Shown here piece by piece: positions 1 to 9,290 of a stretch of 51,153 bases of DNA. Positions within the stretch are counted from its first letter, which is position 1, and each line of letters opens with the position of its first letter. A program made the position numbers and the translations under genes. This stretch comes from DATFMP01 sp035266845 (GTDB taxonomy: Bacteria; SAR324; JACQKK01): NCBI GenBank assembly GCA_035266845.1, contig DATFMP010000061.1, forward strand, positions 1 through 51,153, read 5' to 3'. Under the pieces are notes generated by a model, which worked only from the letters and a program-made list of their open reading frames with translations, searched no databases and had not been told where the DNA came from.

Positions 1-862
1 CAGCACTTTCAGCGCCATTGCCGGGGGGCACCTGGCGCTGCCGTTCTTCTAGCCGCCCTGGTTCGAGCGCCTCGCTCTGGGCGGTGCAATTCGCGGCAAA
101 CGACAGCTTGGTTGAACCTGCCCCATCAGCAAGCGCGCCGCTAGATGGGCCGCATCGGCCGGGTCCGGTCGTCAGTTGGGCAGCCGCCAAGGCCAACCGT
201 ATTGGCTATTCTGATTCGGGCGGTCGCTCTCCAAGCCTCTCCACTGACGCAATAAGAGCAGTAGAACTACCGATTTACGTATTTAATGCTACGGAATCGC
301 GTGGATATATCCTTATTTAAGCCAAAAAGGGGTTGTCGATCTTCAGCCCAACGGGTATGCGGGACCATTCTCCAGACTAGTCAGGCCGGGCTTTAGCCTT
401 CGATTGCTCTCCTCGATTTCCTGCCTTTGGCCGAACTGGGGTTCATAGTGGAAGCCGTATGTGCGATCCTATGCACGTTGCATGAAAGCAGAGCCTCAAT
501 GCATGCGATCCATACTTATTTTAGGCTCGCATCATATTCCCCACAGAATTGACGGTCACTATACTTTACAAGGTGGCTGTAAGTGGATATACGCGATGAG
601 GTATAGCAATCACTTCATCGCCGCCGCGACGGCGGGTCCAAGCCCGGGTGACTCGGAGGTGTCGTGTGCGATGGCAGTTGAAGTCTGATCTATTTGCTTG
701 AACGGTTGTTGTGGCGCAAGTACGCCTGATTGCAGATCAGTGACGGCACATGATTCGTGTCGGCCGAGTTGGCATCGGTGCCAGGGATGGCTTACTTGGT
801 GGCCTTCAGCGTAAACGCCCTTGATCTTATTGAATTCGGACCCTGACGCGACCCATAAAACA
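1..862. other. Gene-free leader region, lower GC than the rest
   Basis: No frame here shows a protein I recognise, and no tRNA or rRNA was seen. The stretch from about 250 to 860 is visibly richer in A and T than the genes that follow, with runs such as gatcttattgaattc near 822-836. The first 52 bases could hold the last 16 codons of an upstream gene ending in TAG at 50-52, but this is too short to identify. The region may carry the regulatory DNA of the XRE regulator at 863, or be the remnant of an acquired segment. Confidence 0.5.
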
Positions 863-1432
863 ATGAGCAAACCTAAGAAATTTTCGGATATCGTTGAGCG
901 GATCGAGTATCTGCGGAATCTGCTCAATCTCAACAAGAGCCGGTTCTCCGCCGACATTGGGATGAAGCCGCAGACCTACAACAACTTCATCGGGGCGCAG
1001 GGTAGCAAACCCAACGTGGAGTTGATCTTCGGCATCGTGAATCAATTCGGCGTGAACCCAATGTGGCTGCTGAATGGCACCGGCCCCATCTTCGCGGACG
1101 AATCCAAAAGCGCCCACTATCTGGGCCGCTCGCCGGCCTACCGCGCGGAAGCGGCAGCGGGCCTGAGCGCGGTGCACGAGGAGCGTGCGGGCTTCGCGTC
1201 CGCACCCAGCCGCGCGGATCTCGATGCGCTGCGGACCGAACTCAAGAGCATGGAACCGGTGCTGCAGAAGGCGGAGGCCCACCTGCAGCAGGTGGAACAC
1301 AGCCGGCTCAGCGTGCTCGAACGATGTGTGGGTCTGTTGCGGCGCTTCTACGAGGTCGATCCCGCTGCCGCGGTGACCGAGATGCGCACGCTGATGCATC
1401 AGATCGAGCAGCGGCTCTCCAAGCGCGACTGA
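863..1432 (+). CDS. XRE-family helix-turn-helix transcriptional regulator
   Basis: A 189-aa protein. Residues about 5-75 form an XRE/Cro-CI type DNA-binding domain: a helix around IVERIEYLRN, the turn region SRFSADIGMKPQTYNNF, and the motif NPMWLLNGTGPIF that commonly closes such domains in prophage-type repressors. The C-terminal half (about 115-189) is a helical, Leu/Glu-rich segment likely to mediate dimerisation, with no peptidase or ligand domain seen. The ATG at 863 was chosen because it lies just before the conserved domain; an upstream TTG at 821 is in frame. No strong ribosome-binding site precedes either. Its targets are unknown. It sits alone between an AT-richer gap and the convergent pcnB gene. 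Confidence 0.75.
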   Translation: MSKPKKFSDIVERIEYLRNLLNLNKSRFSADIGMKPQTYNNFIGAQGSKPNVELIFGIVNQFGVNPMWLLNGTGPIFADESKSAHYLGRSPAYRAEAAAGLSAVHEERAGFASAPSRADLDALRTELKSMEPVLQKAEAHLQQVEHSRLSVLERCVGLLRRFYEVDPAAAVTEMRTLMHQIEQRLSKRD

Positions 1433-1493
1433 AGAATCCCGAGTCTGCCAAGCGCCAGCGATCCACCACGTGTTCCGCAGGGGGACGACGGGA

Positions 1494-2888
1494 CTAGTCG
1501 GGAGCAGGCGCAGGTGCGCCATGATGGTGTCCACCTCGGCGGGAACGGCCCCGCCGGGAGCGGCCGCGACGGCGTGGGCCCTCGCCGGCACGCGGGTGGC
1601 GGCTCAGGGTGCCACGGTGGATCGGCCGGGGATGATCCAGGATGGGCATGTCCGGTAGGTGCGGCAGGTGCTCCAGACTGGCCGCCACCTCCTCGGGCGG
1701 AACCCCCAGCACATCGCCCAGGATGGCGCGCAGCAGCACGGCCTCGCGAATGCCCGCGATCGCCGTGGCCTCCGCGGGATCGTCAAGCAGCGCGCTGCCC
1801 GCGGCAGCGAGTCTTCGTGCCGCTGCGATGATCGCCAGCGCCGGCCCTACCTGCCCATTGAGCATGCCCCAGTTGCCAAGCATCTCCATCAGGCGCGCGC
1901 GCAACTGACGCTCGAAGGCCTCCACGGCCCGGCCACCCTGGCCAAGCAGATGGGCTCGGAACGCATCGCGTCCCAGAGTCGCCAGCAGACCCAACAGCGC
2001 CACCGTAGGCGCGACCGGCTCGCGGCCCTCGGCAACCCAGGCATCCATCCGCACCAGATACGGCTCCAATTGCCGCAGCGGCGCCTCGCGGGCCTCCTCG
2101 GCGAAGAACCACGCATGCGGGGCCATGTACAACAGGTGCGGCAGCAAGCTCAGGCGGTCAAACTCGCGGAACGTGGCCACAGCGTTGCCGCGCGTCAGAA
2201 AGCGCTGTGTCTCCTCGGCCAGTCGGTGGCGGGTGACCTCGCCCAACTGGGGCGCCATGCGGTGGATGGCCGCTTCGCACTCCGGCGCGATCCGGAAGCC
2301 CAACCGCACCTCGAAGCGCACGGCGCGCAGCATGCGCACGGGGTCTTCCCGGTATGAGTCCTCCGGTGGCTTGATGGTGCGGATGCGGCCCCGCCGCAGG
2401 TCCTCCATCCCGCCCACGTAGTCGTACAGCGTTAGGGTGAGCGGATCGAAGGTGAGCGCGTTGACCGTAAAGTCCCTGCGCCGTGCGTCCTCCTCGGACG
2501 TGCCATAGCGGTTGTCGCGCTGAATGATCCCTTGGTGACGCTCGCGCGGCTCACCGCGGAAGGTGGCCACCTCCACGGACATGCTGGGGTAACGCAACTG
2601 CACCAGCTTGAAGCGCCGTCCGATGATGCGCGCGTTGCGGAAGAGTTGCTTGACCGTCTCCGGCCGAGCGGAGGTGGCAAGGTCGAAGTCCTTGGGAGAG
2701 CGCCCCAGCAGCAGATCCCGCACTGCGCCCCCCACCAGCAGGGCCGTATGCCCCTGCTCGTGCAGCCGTCGGCAGACGAAGTGCACGTTGGGGTGGATAT
2801 CCGCGGCGCGGATCGGATGATCCGTGATCACGGCGGGCCCGTGCTCCTTGCGCGAGGCGGGTCCGGCGTGGCCATGGGGCATCGGCAC
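1494..2888 (-). CDS. pcnB: Poly(A) polymerase / CCA-adding enzyme family protein, PcnB type
   Basis: A 464-aa class II nucleotidyltransferase. The head domain has GGAVRD at residues 53-58 and the metal-binding DFD at 67-69, followed by the IIGRRFKLVQ stretch typical of PcnB and by RRDFTVNAL at about 138-146, a hallmark of the poly(A) polymerase/tRNA nucleotidyltransferase superfamily. The usual RNA-binding neck region follows. The C-terminus (about 435-464) is a very basic Arg/Gly tail, as in PcnB, that would bind RNA. Family role: adding 3' poly(A) tails that mark RNA for decay. A CCA-adding function cannot be ruled out by eye, but the length and basic tail favour PcnB. It is convergent with the XRE gene. 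Confidence 0.85.
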   Translation of the reverse strand: MPMPHGHAGPASRKEHGPAVITDHPIRAADIHPNVHFVCRRLHEQGHTALLVGGAVRDLLLGRSPKDFDLATSARPETVKQLFRNARIIGRRFKLVQLRYPSMSVEVATFRGEPRERHQGIIQRDNRYGTSEEDARRRDFTVNALTFDPLTLTLYDYVGGMEDLRRGRIRTIKPPEDSYREDPVRMLRAVRFEVRLGFRIAPECEAAIHRMAPQLGEVTRHRLAEETQRFLTRGNAVATFREFDRLSLLPHLLYMAPHAWFFAEEAREAPLRQLEPYLVRMDAWVAEGREPVAPTVALLGLLATLGRDAFRAHLLGQGGRAVEAFERQLRARLMEMLGNWGMLNGQVGPALAIIAAARRLAAAGSALLDDPAEATAIAGIREAVLLRAILGDVLGVPPEEVAASLEHLPHLPDMPILDHPRPIHRGTLSRHPRAGEGPRRRGRSRRGRSRRGGHHHGAPAPAPD

Positions 2889-3096
2889 GTCCCTGGTTGG
2901 TCGGTCGTGGGGCTATGGGCGCACCTTCGCTGAGGCAATACGTGGCGCGGCCCTGCTGTGCATGCATATCACGCCGGGCGGGACGGTGGAACCCCGGCGG
3001 CATCACACGGAAGGGAATGCTGCCGCCCGCGCTGCCGCGCAACGGCCGCGGTCGATCCCTTGTCTGGGGGCGAGGGCAAGGCACCGGCGGCCCGGA

Positions 3097-4437
3097 TCAG
3101 CCGGAGAGTACCAGGCCCTCCACCAGTAGCGCGGGAATGAAGCGGTTGGTGAGGTTGGGCTGGTAGCGATCGCCCACCGCGCGGATGTTGCGCAGCAGGT
3201 CGAAGAAGTTGCCCGCTATGGTGACGCTGTCCACCGGCTGCATGCGCCGGCCGCCCTCGATCAGGTAGCCCTGCACGCCGATCGAGATGTCGCCGCTGAC
3301 CGGGTTGCAACCGGCACCGCCTTCAAGTTCGGTCACCAGCAGGCAGCGCTCAGGGATGGCGCACAGGGCGTCCAGATCGTGCGTGCCGGTGGGCATGACC
3401 ACGCTGTGCGTCCGCGTGGAGATGCCGCCCGAATAGCCACGCCCGGCATGGCCGGTGGATTCGCGGCCGTCTTTGCGGGCCGATTCGACGTGGTACAGGA
3501 AGTTGCGGAACACGCCACCTTCGATCAGCGGCAGCGGCTGCGTTGCCACCCCCTCCGCATCCAGGTAGCGCGAGCCGGGCGCCCCCACCCGGTGCGGATC
3601 GTCCGTCAGCGCGATCGCCGCATCGGCGATGGGCTCGCCGAGACGGCCCCGCAGCCGCGACATGCCCTTCTGCGCCGCCTCGGCCGAGAAGTTGCCCAGG
3701 TACATGCTGAGCAGGTCTGGTGCCACATATTCGTCCAACACCACGGGCAGGCGCCCGCCTGGAATGGAGCGCGCGCCCAGCAGCGCGGCGCCCCGGCCCG
3801 CCGCCTCGCGGCCCAACGCGGCGCCCTGGGTGGCATCCCAGGCGCGGCTGGCCCAGGCGTATGTGCCGCTCTTGCGCTGCGTGCCGCTGTCCAACATGGC
3901 GCTGCAGTAGGCCCCCACGGAGTTGCTGTGCTGGCTGTAGCGCATGCCGTGGGTGGAGGCGACCAGATAGCGGCCGTTCTCGCGCTTGACCACGGTGTAG
4001 GGCACAGCCTTGACGCGCGCATCGGCAGCAAAGGCCGCGGCCTCGGCCTCCAGTCCGAAGCGCGCCAGATCGTCCACAGTCAGCGCGTCCAGTGCCGGAT
4101 TGAACAGCTCCAGCGTGGCGGGATCAGGCACCTCGGGCAGCGCCCGGTTCATCACGACTTCGGTGGGGTCCGGCAGTTCCGCGTTTTCCCGCGCTGCCAG
4201 GAAGGCCTTCTCGATGGCCGGAGGCTCCAGGCGCTCGGTATAGGCGATGCCAGTGCGGCCATCCTTCACCACGCGCACGCCCAGCCCCTGCGCGGTGGAC
4301 TGGTCCACCTTCTCCACGCGGTGATTGAGCACCTTTATGGCCAAGCTCTCCGATCGGTTGAGCAGCACGTCCACGTCCGACTCGCGATGCTCACGGGCCA
4401 GGGAGAGGGCGAAGTCAACGGCGGTCTGCCACTCCAT
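3097..4437 (-). CDS. pmbA: TldE/PmbA metalloprotease-like subunit
   Basis: A 446-aa protein of the U62 family, the non-catalytic partner of TldD. It lacks the HExxxH site, as expected for TldE, and keeps family motifs such as STRTHSVV and the C-terminal GAGCNPVSGDISIGVQGY region. In Escherichia coli the TldD/TldE heterodimer degrades unfolded peptides and matures microcin B17. Its ATG (4435-4437 on the minus strand) follows directly on the TAG stop of tldD with no spacer, so the two are almost certainly translationally coupled and made in equal amounts. No modified-peptide precursor gene was seen nearby, so a general proteolytic role is more likely here. Confidence 0.93.
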   Translation of the reverse strand: MEWQTAVDFALSLAREHRESDVDVLLNRSESLAIKVLNHRVEKVDQSTAQGLGVRVVKDGRTGIAYTERLEPPAIEKAFLAARENAELPDPTEVVMNRALPEVPDPATLELFNPALDALTVDDLARFGLEAEAAAFAADARVKAVPYTVVKRENGRYLVASTHGMRYSQHSNSVGAYCSAMLDSGTQRKSGTYAWASRAWDATQGAALGREAAGRGAALLGARSIPGGRLPVVLDEYVAPDLLSMYLGNFSAEAAQKGMSRLRGRLGEPIADAAIALTDDPHRVGAPGSRYLDAEGVATQPLPLIEGGVFRNFLYHVESARKDGRESTGHAGRGYSGGISTRTHSVVMPTGTHDLDALCAIPERCLLVTELEGGAGCNPVSGDISIGVQGYLIEGGRRMQPVDSVTIAGNFFDLLRNIRAVGDRYQPNLTNRFIPALLVEGLVLSG

Positions 4438-5817
4438 CTAGCGTCCTCCCACGAGAATGCGGTCGATCTTCAGCGTGGGCTGCCCCACGGTGGTGGGCAC
4501 CCAGCCGCTGGAGGCGCCGCACATCCCCGCGGCCAGTTCCAGGTCGTTGCCGATCATGGAGATCAGCGGCAGCACCTCGAAGCCCTTGCCGATCAGCGTG
4601 GCACCGCGCACCGGCTCGGCGATCTTGCCCTTGCGGATCACGTAGCCCTCCTGCACGGCGAAGTTGAACTCGCCCGTGGCGGGGTCCACCGAGCCTCCGC
4701 CCATCTTGCGGGCATAGAGCCCATAGTCCACCGAGGCGATCATGTCCTCCACCGTGTGCGGGCCGCGATCGATGTATGTGTTGCGCATGCGGCTCACGGG
4801 GGCGAAGCGGTACGACTCGCGCCGTGCCGAGCCGGTGCGGGCCACGCCCACCTGCCGCGCGCCGATGCGATCGCTCAGGTAGCCCTTGAGGATACCGTTC
4901 TCGATGAGCACGGTGCGCTGGGCGGGCTGTCCCTCGTCGTCCACGTTCAGCGAGCCCCAGCGGTTGGCCAGCGTGCCATCGTCAATGGCCGTCAGGATGG
5001 GCTGGGCCACCGCCTCGCCCACCTTGCCTGCGAAGGGCGACGCGTTCTTGCGGATGGCTTCCGTTTCCAGCGGATGCCCGCAGGCCTCGTGGAAGATCAC
5101 GCCGCCGAAGCCATTGCCCAGCACGACGGGCATCGTGCCGCCATCGATGTAGCCTGCGCCCGCCATGCGCAGGGCGGCCTGGGCCGCCTCGCTGGTGATG
5201 CGCTCGGCATCCAGGCCCTGGAAGAACTCGTAGCCGCCCAGCACGCCCGGACTCTCCGTTGCGGTCTGCGGGCCGTCTCCCTTCTCCGCGATGGCGGCCA
5301 GGCGCAGCCGCGCGTACTGGCGGCTGTCCTCCACCCACAGGCCCTCGCTGTTGGCGATGAGCACGCTGCGGTGCTTCTCCATCACGGACGCACCCACCTG
5401 TCGGATGGCTTCGCCCTGCTGGCGCGTCAACTCGTCCAGGTGACGCAGCAGCTCTACGCGCTCGCGCTTGGGCACGTTGTCCGGCGCCACCCGCACCGGA
5501 TGGCGGTCCAGCACCGATTCCACGCGGAAGACACTCAGCGAGCCCGGAGCGCCCTCGGCGTGTGCCCGTGCCAGGTTTTCGGTCAGCTTGAGCAATTGCT
5601 CCTCGGCGGCATCGCTGCTGTAGCCGTAGTAGGCCTCGTCCCCGAACAGCAGCCGCACGCCCACGCCGAAGGAATTGCCCGAGCTGATGTCCTCCACCTT
5701 GCGATCCAGCAGATCGATGCCGGAGACCTCGGAATCCTCGGCAAAGACCTCGGCGAAGTCCGCACCCCGGCTCAGACCCAGTTCCAGTACCTTGCGCACG
5801 CTCGAATCGGACAGCAT
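4438..5817 (-). CDS. tldD: TldD zinc metalloprotease
   Basis: A 459-aa catalytic subunit of the TldD/TldE protease. The zinc site HEACGH lies at residues 243-248 within VIFHEACGHPLE, which is the family signature HExxxH. The length matches the family. The ATG is preceded on the minus strand by a GAGGAG ribosome-binding site about 6 nt upstream. It forms a two-gene unit with the adjoining pmbA/tldE (no spacer). The family role is cleavage of unfolded or leaderless peptides in the cytoplasm. Confidence 0.95.
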   Translation of the reverse strand: MLSDSSVRKVLELGLSRGADFAEVFAEDSEVSGIDLLDRKVEDISSGNSFGVGVRLLFGDEAYYGYSSDAAEEQLLKLTENLARAHAEGAPGSLSVFRVESVLDRHPVRVAPDNVPKRERVELLRHLDELTRQQGEAIRQVGASVMEKHRSVLIANSEGLWVEDSRQYARLRLAAIAEKGDGPQTATESPGVLGGYEFFQGLDAERITSEAAQAALRMAGAGYIDGGTMPVVLGNGFGGVIFHEACGHPLETEAIRKNASPFAGKVGEAVAQPILTAIDDGTLANRWGSLNVDDEGQPAQRTVLIENGILKGYLSDRIGARQVGVARTGSARRESYRFAPVSRMRNTYIDRGPHTVEDMIASVDYGLYARKMGGGSVDPATGEFNFAVQEGYVIRKGKIAEPVRGATLIGKGFEVLPLISMIGNDLELAAGMCGASSGWVPTTVGQPTLKIDRILVGGR

Positions 5818-6050
5818 AGACGCTCCTCAGAATGGCGCTCGTGGCGATGCAGTGCAGCCTTCATGATAGCAGCGCGCGCCCGGATGACAACGCATCTCAA
5901 TGCGAGCGGTCGCCGAGCAAGCCGGGACAGGGGCCGGCGACCCGCCGGAGGAACGCCGCACGCCTTGTGCTCCGCCCGGGGAGTCGGTAAAACCTTCGAT
6001 GGATCAGCCCCCCGTCAGCCAAGAGAGCCGACACGAGCGGAGCAAGACCA

Positions 6051-6626
6051 GTGATTGGCTCGCCCCTGAAAACGAAGCGGCTACTGCTGCGCCCTCTGGA
6101 CCCGGACGACGCGCGCCCGCTGCTGGACTACGTGCTGGAGAACCGCGCCTGGCTGGCGCCCTGGGAGCCGGCCCACCCCGCCAGCTACTTCACGGTCGAG
6201 GGCCAGCGCAACATCCTCTACCAGTGCCTGGAAGACCGCCGCAACGAGACGGGCGTGCTGTTCGGCATCTTCGAGCGTGACAACAGCCACGCGCCGCTGT
6301 GCGGCCGCATCAGCGTGTCGGGCATCGTGCGCGGCATCTGGCAGAACGGCTTCGTGGGCTATTCCATCGCCGCCAGCCGTGCCCGGCAAGGTTACATGAC
6401 CGAGGCATTGCGGCGCATGGTGCTGTTCGGGTTCGGAGAACTGGGCCTGCACCGCCTGCAGGCGTCCATCATCCCGCGCAATGCCGCCTCCCTGCGCGTG
6501 GCGCAGAACGCCCGCTTCCGCTACGAGGGGCGCGCCATGCGCTACCTGAAGATTAACGAGGCCTGGGAAGACCACGAGATCTACGCCATTACGGCGGACG
6601 AGGTGCGCGCCGGCTATCCGGGTTGA
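6051..6626 (+). CDS. GNAT-family N-acetyltransferase (RimJ/RimL-like)
   Basis: A 191-aa protein with the RimJ/RimL/YjcK pattern: an N-terminal LKTKRLLLRPLDPDDA strand-helix, GFVGYSIAASRARQGYMTEA forming the acetyl-CoA binding motif A (Q/RxGxM type), and the ELGLHRLQASIIPRNAAS motif that follows it in this subfamily. These enzymes acetylate N-termini of ribosomal proteins or small molecules such as spermidine or antibiotics; the substrate cannot be told. The start is GTG at 6051, directly before GSPLKTKRL. The gene is divergent from tldD and followed by the transaldolase-family gene. Confidence 0.85.
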   Translation: MIGSPLKTKRLLLRPLDPDDARPLLDYVLENRAWLAPWEPAHPASYFTVEGQRNILYQCLEDRRNETGVLFGIFERDNSHAPLCGRISVSGIVRGIWQNGFVGYSIAASRARQGYMTEALRRMVLFGFGELGLHRLQASIIPRNAASLRVAQNARFRYEGRAMRYLKINEAWEDHEIYAITADEVRAGYPG

Positions 6627-6826
6627 TGCAAGGTCGGGGGGCGCCGGGACCCGGCAATTCAGAGCGCGGCCTTTGATAACGGACGGGAGAACGGGTTATC
6701 CTGGGCAGTGATGGGGCAGGGGCCCCAACGGCTTTCTCCGGTGCTGCGCTGCCGGACACCATATCCGATGCTTGCACCCGCGGCGGCCGCGCCGTCCCGG
6801 ATGCCCCCTTCAAGGAGCGAACGGCC

Positions 6827-7753
6827 ATGTTGCGACCCGACCAGATTCACCAAGGCGTTGGCCACCGCCGCACCACGATGGAGGAGGTGAACCCGACCCC
6901 CAAGGGCAAGACGCTGGCGCACCCCGCGGCCCTGGCCCCGCGCATCTTCGCGGACACGGCAACCATGGACGAGATCCGGCCTCTTAAGGAGGGCGGCATC
7001 GTCAATGGCGTGACCACCAACCCGACGCTGCTCAAGCGCGCCGGAGCGGATTCCTGGGCCAGCGCGGACAAGATCATGAAGGAGATCGTGAAGTACATGG
7101 CGCCCTACCCGGTGTCACTGGAGCTGACAGAGTTGGAGCCGGAGGCGATGTTCAAGCAGGCCAAGAAGCTGGCGGCATTTGGCAGCAACGTGGTTGTGAA
7201 GGTGCCGACAGGCGGCTACGGCATGATGGAGCGCGACGCCTTCACCGGCCTGAAGATGATCCGCCGGCTGTGGGGCGAGAACATCAAGGTCAACGCAACG
7301 CTGGTCTTCAACACCACCCAGGCCTTCTGGGCAGCCAATGCGGGCGCGGCGTACGTCTCCCCATTCCTGGGGCGCGTGGCCGACTACATGTACAAACACG
7401 ACCAGGTGGAGCGTCAGCCGGGCAACGCCCTTTACTTCATGGAGGATCACAAGGCACCCGAAGGCGGACGCGACGTGGTGGCCAACTCCTCCTACGTGGC
7501 CCTCGATGGCCCACGCAAGGATGCCGGCGTGCGGCTGATCAACGAGATCGTGGCGGTGTTCAACAACTACCGCATCAAGACCGAGGTGCTTGCAGCCTCC
7601 TTCCGCAACGCGGTGCAGGTAACCGAGTGCCTATTGGCCGGGGCGGACATCCTCACCGTGCCGGCACCCATCCTGATGGGCGTTGCAGACCACCCGCTCA
7701 CGGACGAGGGCATGAAATCCTTCGTGGACGACTCCAAGGTCTTCGACCGGTAG
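6827..7753 (+). CDS. Transaldolase-family protein
   Basis: A 308-aa (alpha/beta)8-barrel of the transaldolase/fructose-6-phosphate aldolase family. The N-terminal FADTATMDEI and GVTTNPTLL motifs are diagnostic. NVVVKVP supplies the Schiff-base lysine seen in short transaldolases, and KVNATLVFNTTQAFWAANAGAAYVSPFLGR matches the following barrel strands. Members transfer a dihydroxyacetone unit (pentose phosphate pathway) or do the aldol reaction alone. It is longer than TalC/FSA (about 215-220 aa), with extra sequence around residues 200-230 (YKHDQVERQ...EDHKAPEGG), so the exact substrate is unclear. An AAGGAG site lies about 9 nt before the ATG at 6827; an in-frame ATG at 6878 is an alternative start. 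Confidence 0.85.
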   Translation: MLRPDQIHQGVGHRRTTMEEVNPTPKGKTLAHPAALAPRIFADTATMDEIRPLKEGGIVNGVTTNPTLLKRAGADSWASADKIMKEIVKYMAPYPVSLELTELEPEAMFKQAKKLAAFGSNVVVKVPTGGYGMMERDAFTGLKMIRRLWGENIKVNATLVFNTTQAFWAANAGAAYVSPFLGRVADYMYKHDQVERQPGNALYFMEDHKAPEGGRDVVANSSYVALDGPRKDAGVRLINEIVAVFNNYRIKTEVLAASFRNAVQVTECLLAGADILTVPAPILMGVADHPLTDEGMKSFVDDSKVFDR

Positions 7754-7798
7754 CCCATTACGCGCCCAGCGCAGGGCTGCCATGGCGTCGCGCGCGCC

Positions 7799-7827
7799 TC
7801 GTCATCCCCCCACGCATCCGCTATAGT
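7799..7827 (+). promoter_or_regulatory. Possible sigma-70 promoter of hisS
   Basis: TATAGT at 7822-7827 is a good -10 box, and TCGTCA at 7799-7804 is a weak -35 box at 17-bp spacing. It lies 137 bp before the hisS ATG. This is based only on eye matching. Confidence 0.25.
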
Positions 7828-7963
7828 GCAAAGATTGGCTCGGCGGGGCATGGCCCCGCCCGGGGCCGCGTGCGCGCGGCCTCGCAGGCCCTTCGTTGAA
7901 CCGGCCGGCCGGTCGCGCCCGCGCGGCGGGGTGCCGGCGTCCCATCCAGCCCCCACATCTGCA

Positions 7964-9241
7964 ATGACGATCAACCTGCAACCGGTCAAAGGCACGCGTG
8001 ATTTCTATCCGCCGGAGCTGCGCCTGCGGAACTGGCTCTTCGAGATCTGGCGCGAAAGCTCGCGGGCCTTCGGCTTCGAGGAGTACGACGCCTGCGTGCT
8101 GGAGAGCGAGGAGCTTTACATCCGCAAGGCCGGCGACGAGATCACCGAGCAGCTCTACTCCTTCGAGGACAAGGGTGGGCGCCGCATCGCGCTGCGTCCG
8201 GAGATGACGCCCACGCTGGCGCGCCTGATCCTGCAGCGCAGGAACGCCCTCTCCTTCCCGCTCAAGTGGTTCACGATTCCCCAGTGCTTCCGGTACGAGC
8301 GCATGACGCGGGGCCGCAAGCGCGAGCACTACCAGTGGAACGCGGACGTGGTGGGTCAGCCCAGCGGCGTGGCGGAATTGGAGGTGCTCTCGGTGCTCAT
8401 CACGTCCCTGCGGAAAATGGGGCTGGGGCCCTCGCACATCCAGGTGCATCTGAACGACCGGCGCATCCTCAATGCGGTGCTGGAACACATCGGCGTGCCC
8501 GAGGAGCGGCACCTGCCGGTGATGGTGGTGATGGACAAGCGCGACAAGCTGCCGCAGGACGAGCTGGAGCGCCAACTCCACGAGCAGGCGCTGGAGCCCC
8601 GGCAGATCAAGATGCTGGGCGACTTCCTGCGCATGGAAACGCTGGAACAGGTGCGCCAGCGGCTGGGCGATGCGCCTGCACTGCATGATCTGCAACAACT
8701 GCTGGGACGGCTGGACGCGGTGGGATACGGCGGCTTCGCGCGCTTCGACATCACGGTGGTGCGAGGGCTCTCCTACTACACGGGCACGGTGTTCGAGGTG
8801 CGCGACGCTGGCGCAAGCCTGCGCGCGATCTGCGGCGGCGGGCGCTACGACTCGCTGCTGTCCACCTTCGGCGGAGAGTCCGTGCCGGCTATCGGCTTCG
8901 GTTTTGGAGACGTCGTGATCCTGGAGTTGCTGGCCGACCTGGGGCTGCTCCCCAAGCTGACCCCGGAGATCGACGTGGCCGTGATCCCCTTCTCCGAGGA
9001 CCAGGTGCCGCAGGCCCTCACGCTGAGCCAGGCCGTGCGCCGCGCGGGGCTGCGCGCCGATGCGGACTTCTCGTTCCGCAAGCTCAAGCGGGCCCTGCAG
9101 CGCGCGGACGAGATCGGTGCCCGCACCGCCGTGCTGCTGATGCCGGAAGAGCTGGAGCGGGGCGAGGTGGTGGTGCGCGACATGGCCCGCCGCGAGGAGC
9201 GCCGGGTAGCCCTGGAGGACTACCTGGCCCATCCGGGCTAA
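7964..9241 (+). CDS. hisS: Histidine--tRNA ligase
   Basis: A 425-aa class II aminoacyl-tRNA synthetase. Motif 1 region: VKGTRDFYPPE at residues 8-18. Motif 2 region: RPEMTPTLAR followed by FRYERMTRGRKREHYQ. The histidine-specific motif RGLSYYTGTVFE and the motif 3 region GGGRYDSLLSTFGG are also present. A C-terminal anticodon-binding domain occupies about 325-425. The anticodon domain and RGLxYYTGxVFE argue for true HisRS rather than the HisZ regulatory subunit. The ATG at 7964 begins the conserved MTINLQPVKGTRDF; more upstream in-frame starts give an unlikely Pro/Arg-rich extension. The sequence style recalls planctomycete-type HisRS from memory, which is only a hint of affiliation. Confidence 0.93.
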   Translation: MTINLQPVKGTRDFYPPELRLRNWLFEIWRESSRAFGFEEYDACVLESEELYIRKAGDEITEQLYSFEDKGGRRIALRPEMTPTLARLILQRRNALSFPLKWFTIPQCFRYERMTRGRKREHYQWNADVVGQPSGVAELEVLSVLITSLRKMGLGPSHIQVHLNDRRILNAVLEHIGVPEERHLPVMVVMDKRDKLPQDELERQLHEQALEPRQIKMLGDFLRMETLEQVRQRLGDAPALHDLQQLLGRLDAVGYGGFARFDITVVRGLSYYTGTVFEVRDAGASLRAICGGGRYDSLLSTFGGESVPAIGFGFGDVVILELLADLGLLPKLTPEIDVAVIPFSEDQVPQALTLSQAVRRAGLRADADFSFRKLKRALQRADEIGARTAVLLMPEELERGEVVVRDMARREERRVALEDYLAHPG

Positions 9242-9290
9242 CTACGTCCGGTGCCGCCCGCCAACGGCGCGGAGGCTGCGCTGCGTGTGC

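Noticed and set aside
2..52. Last 16 codons of an upstream gene (ending in TAG at 50-52)
   Set aside because: A plausible peptide (STFSAIAGGHLALPFF), but too short to identify or support as a gene.
3379..6054. Long plus-strand open frame opposite tldE and tldD
   Set aside because: Same shadow effect, with low-complexity composition and no domain. The TldD/TldE reading on the minus strand has clear motifs.
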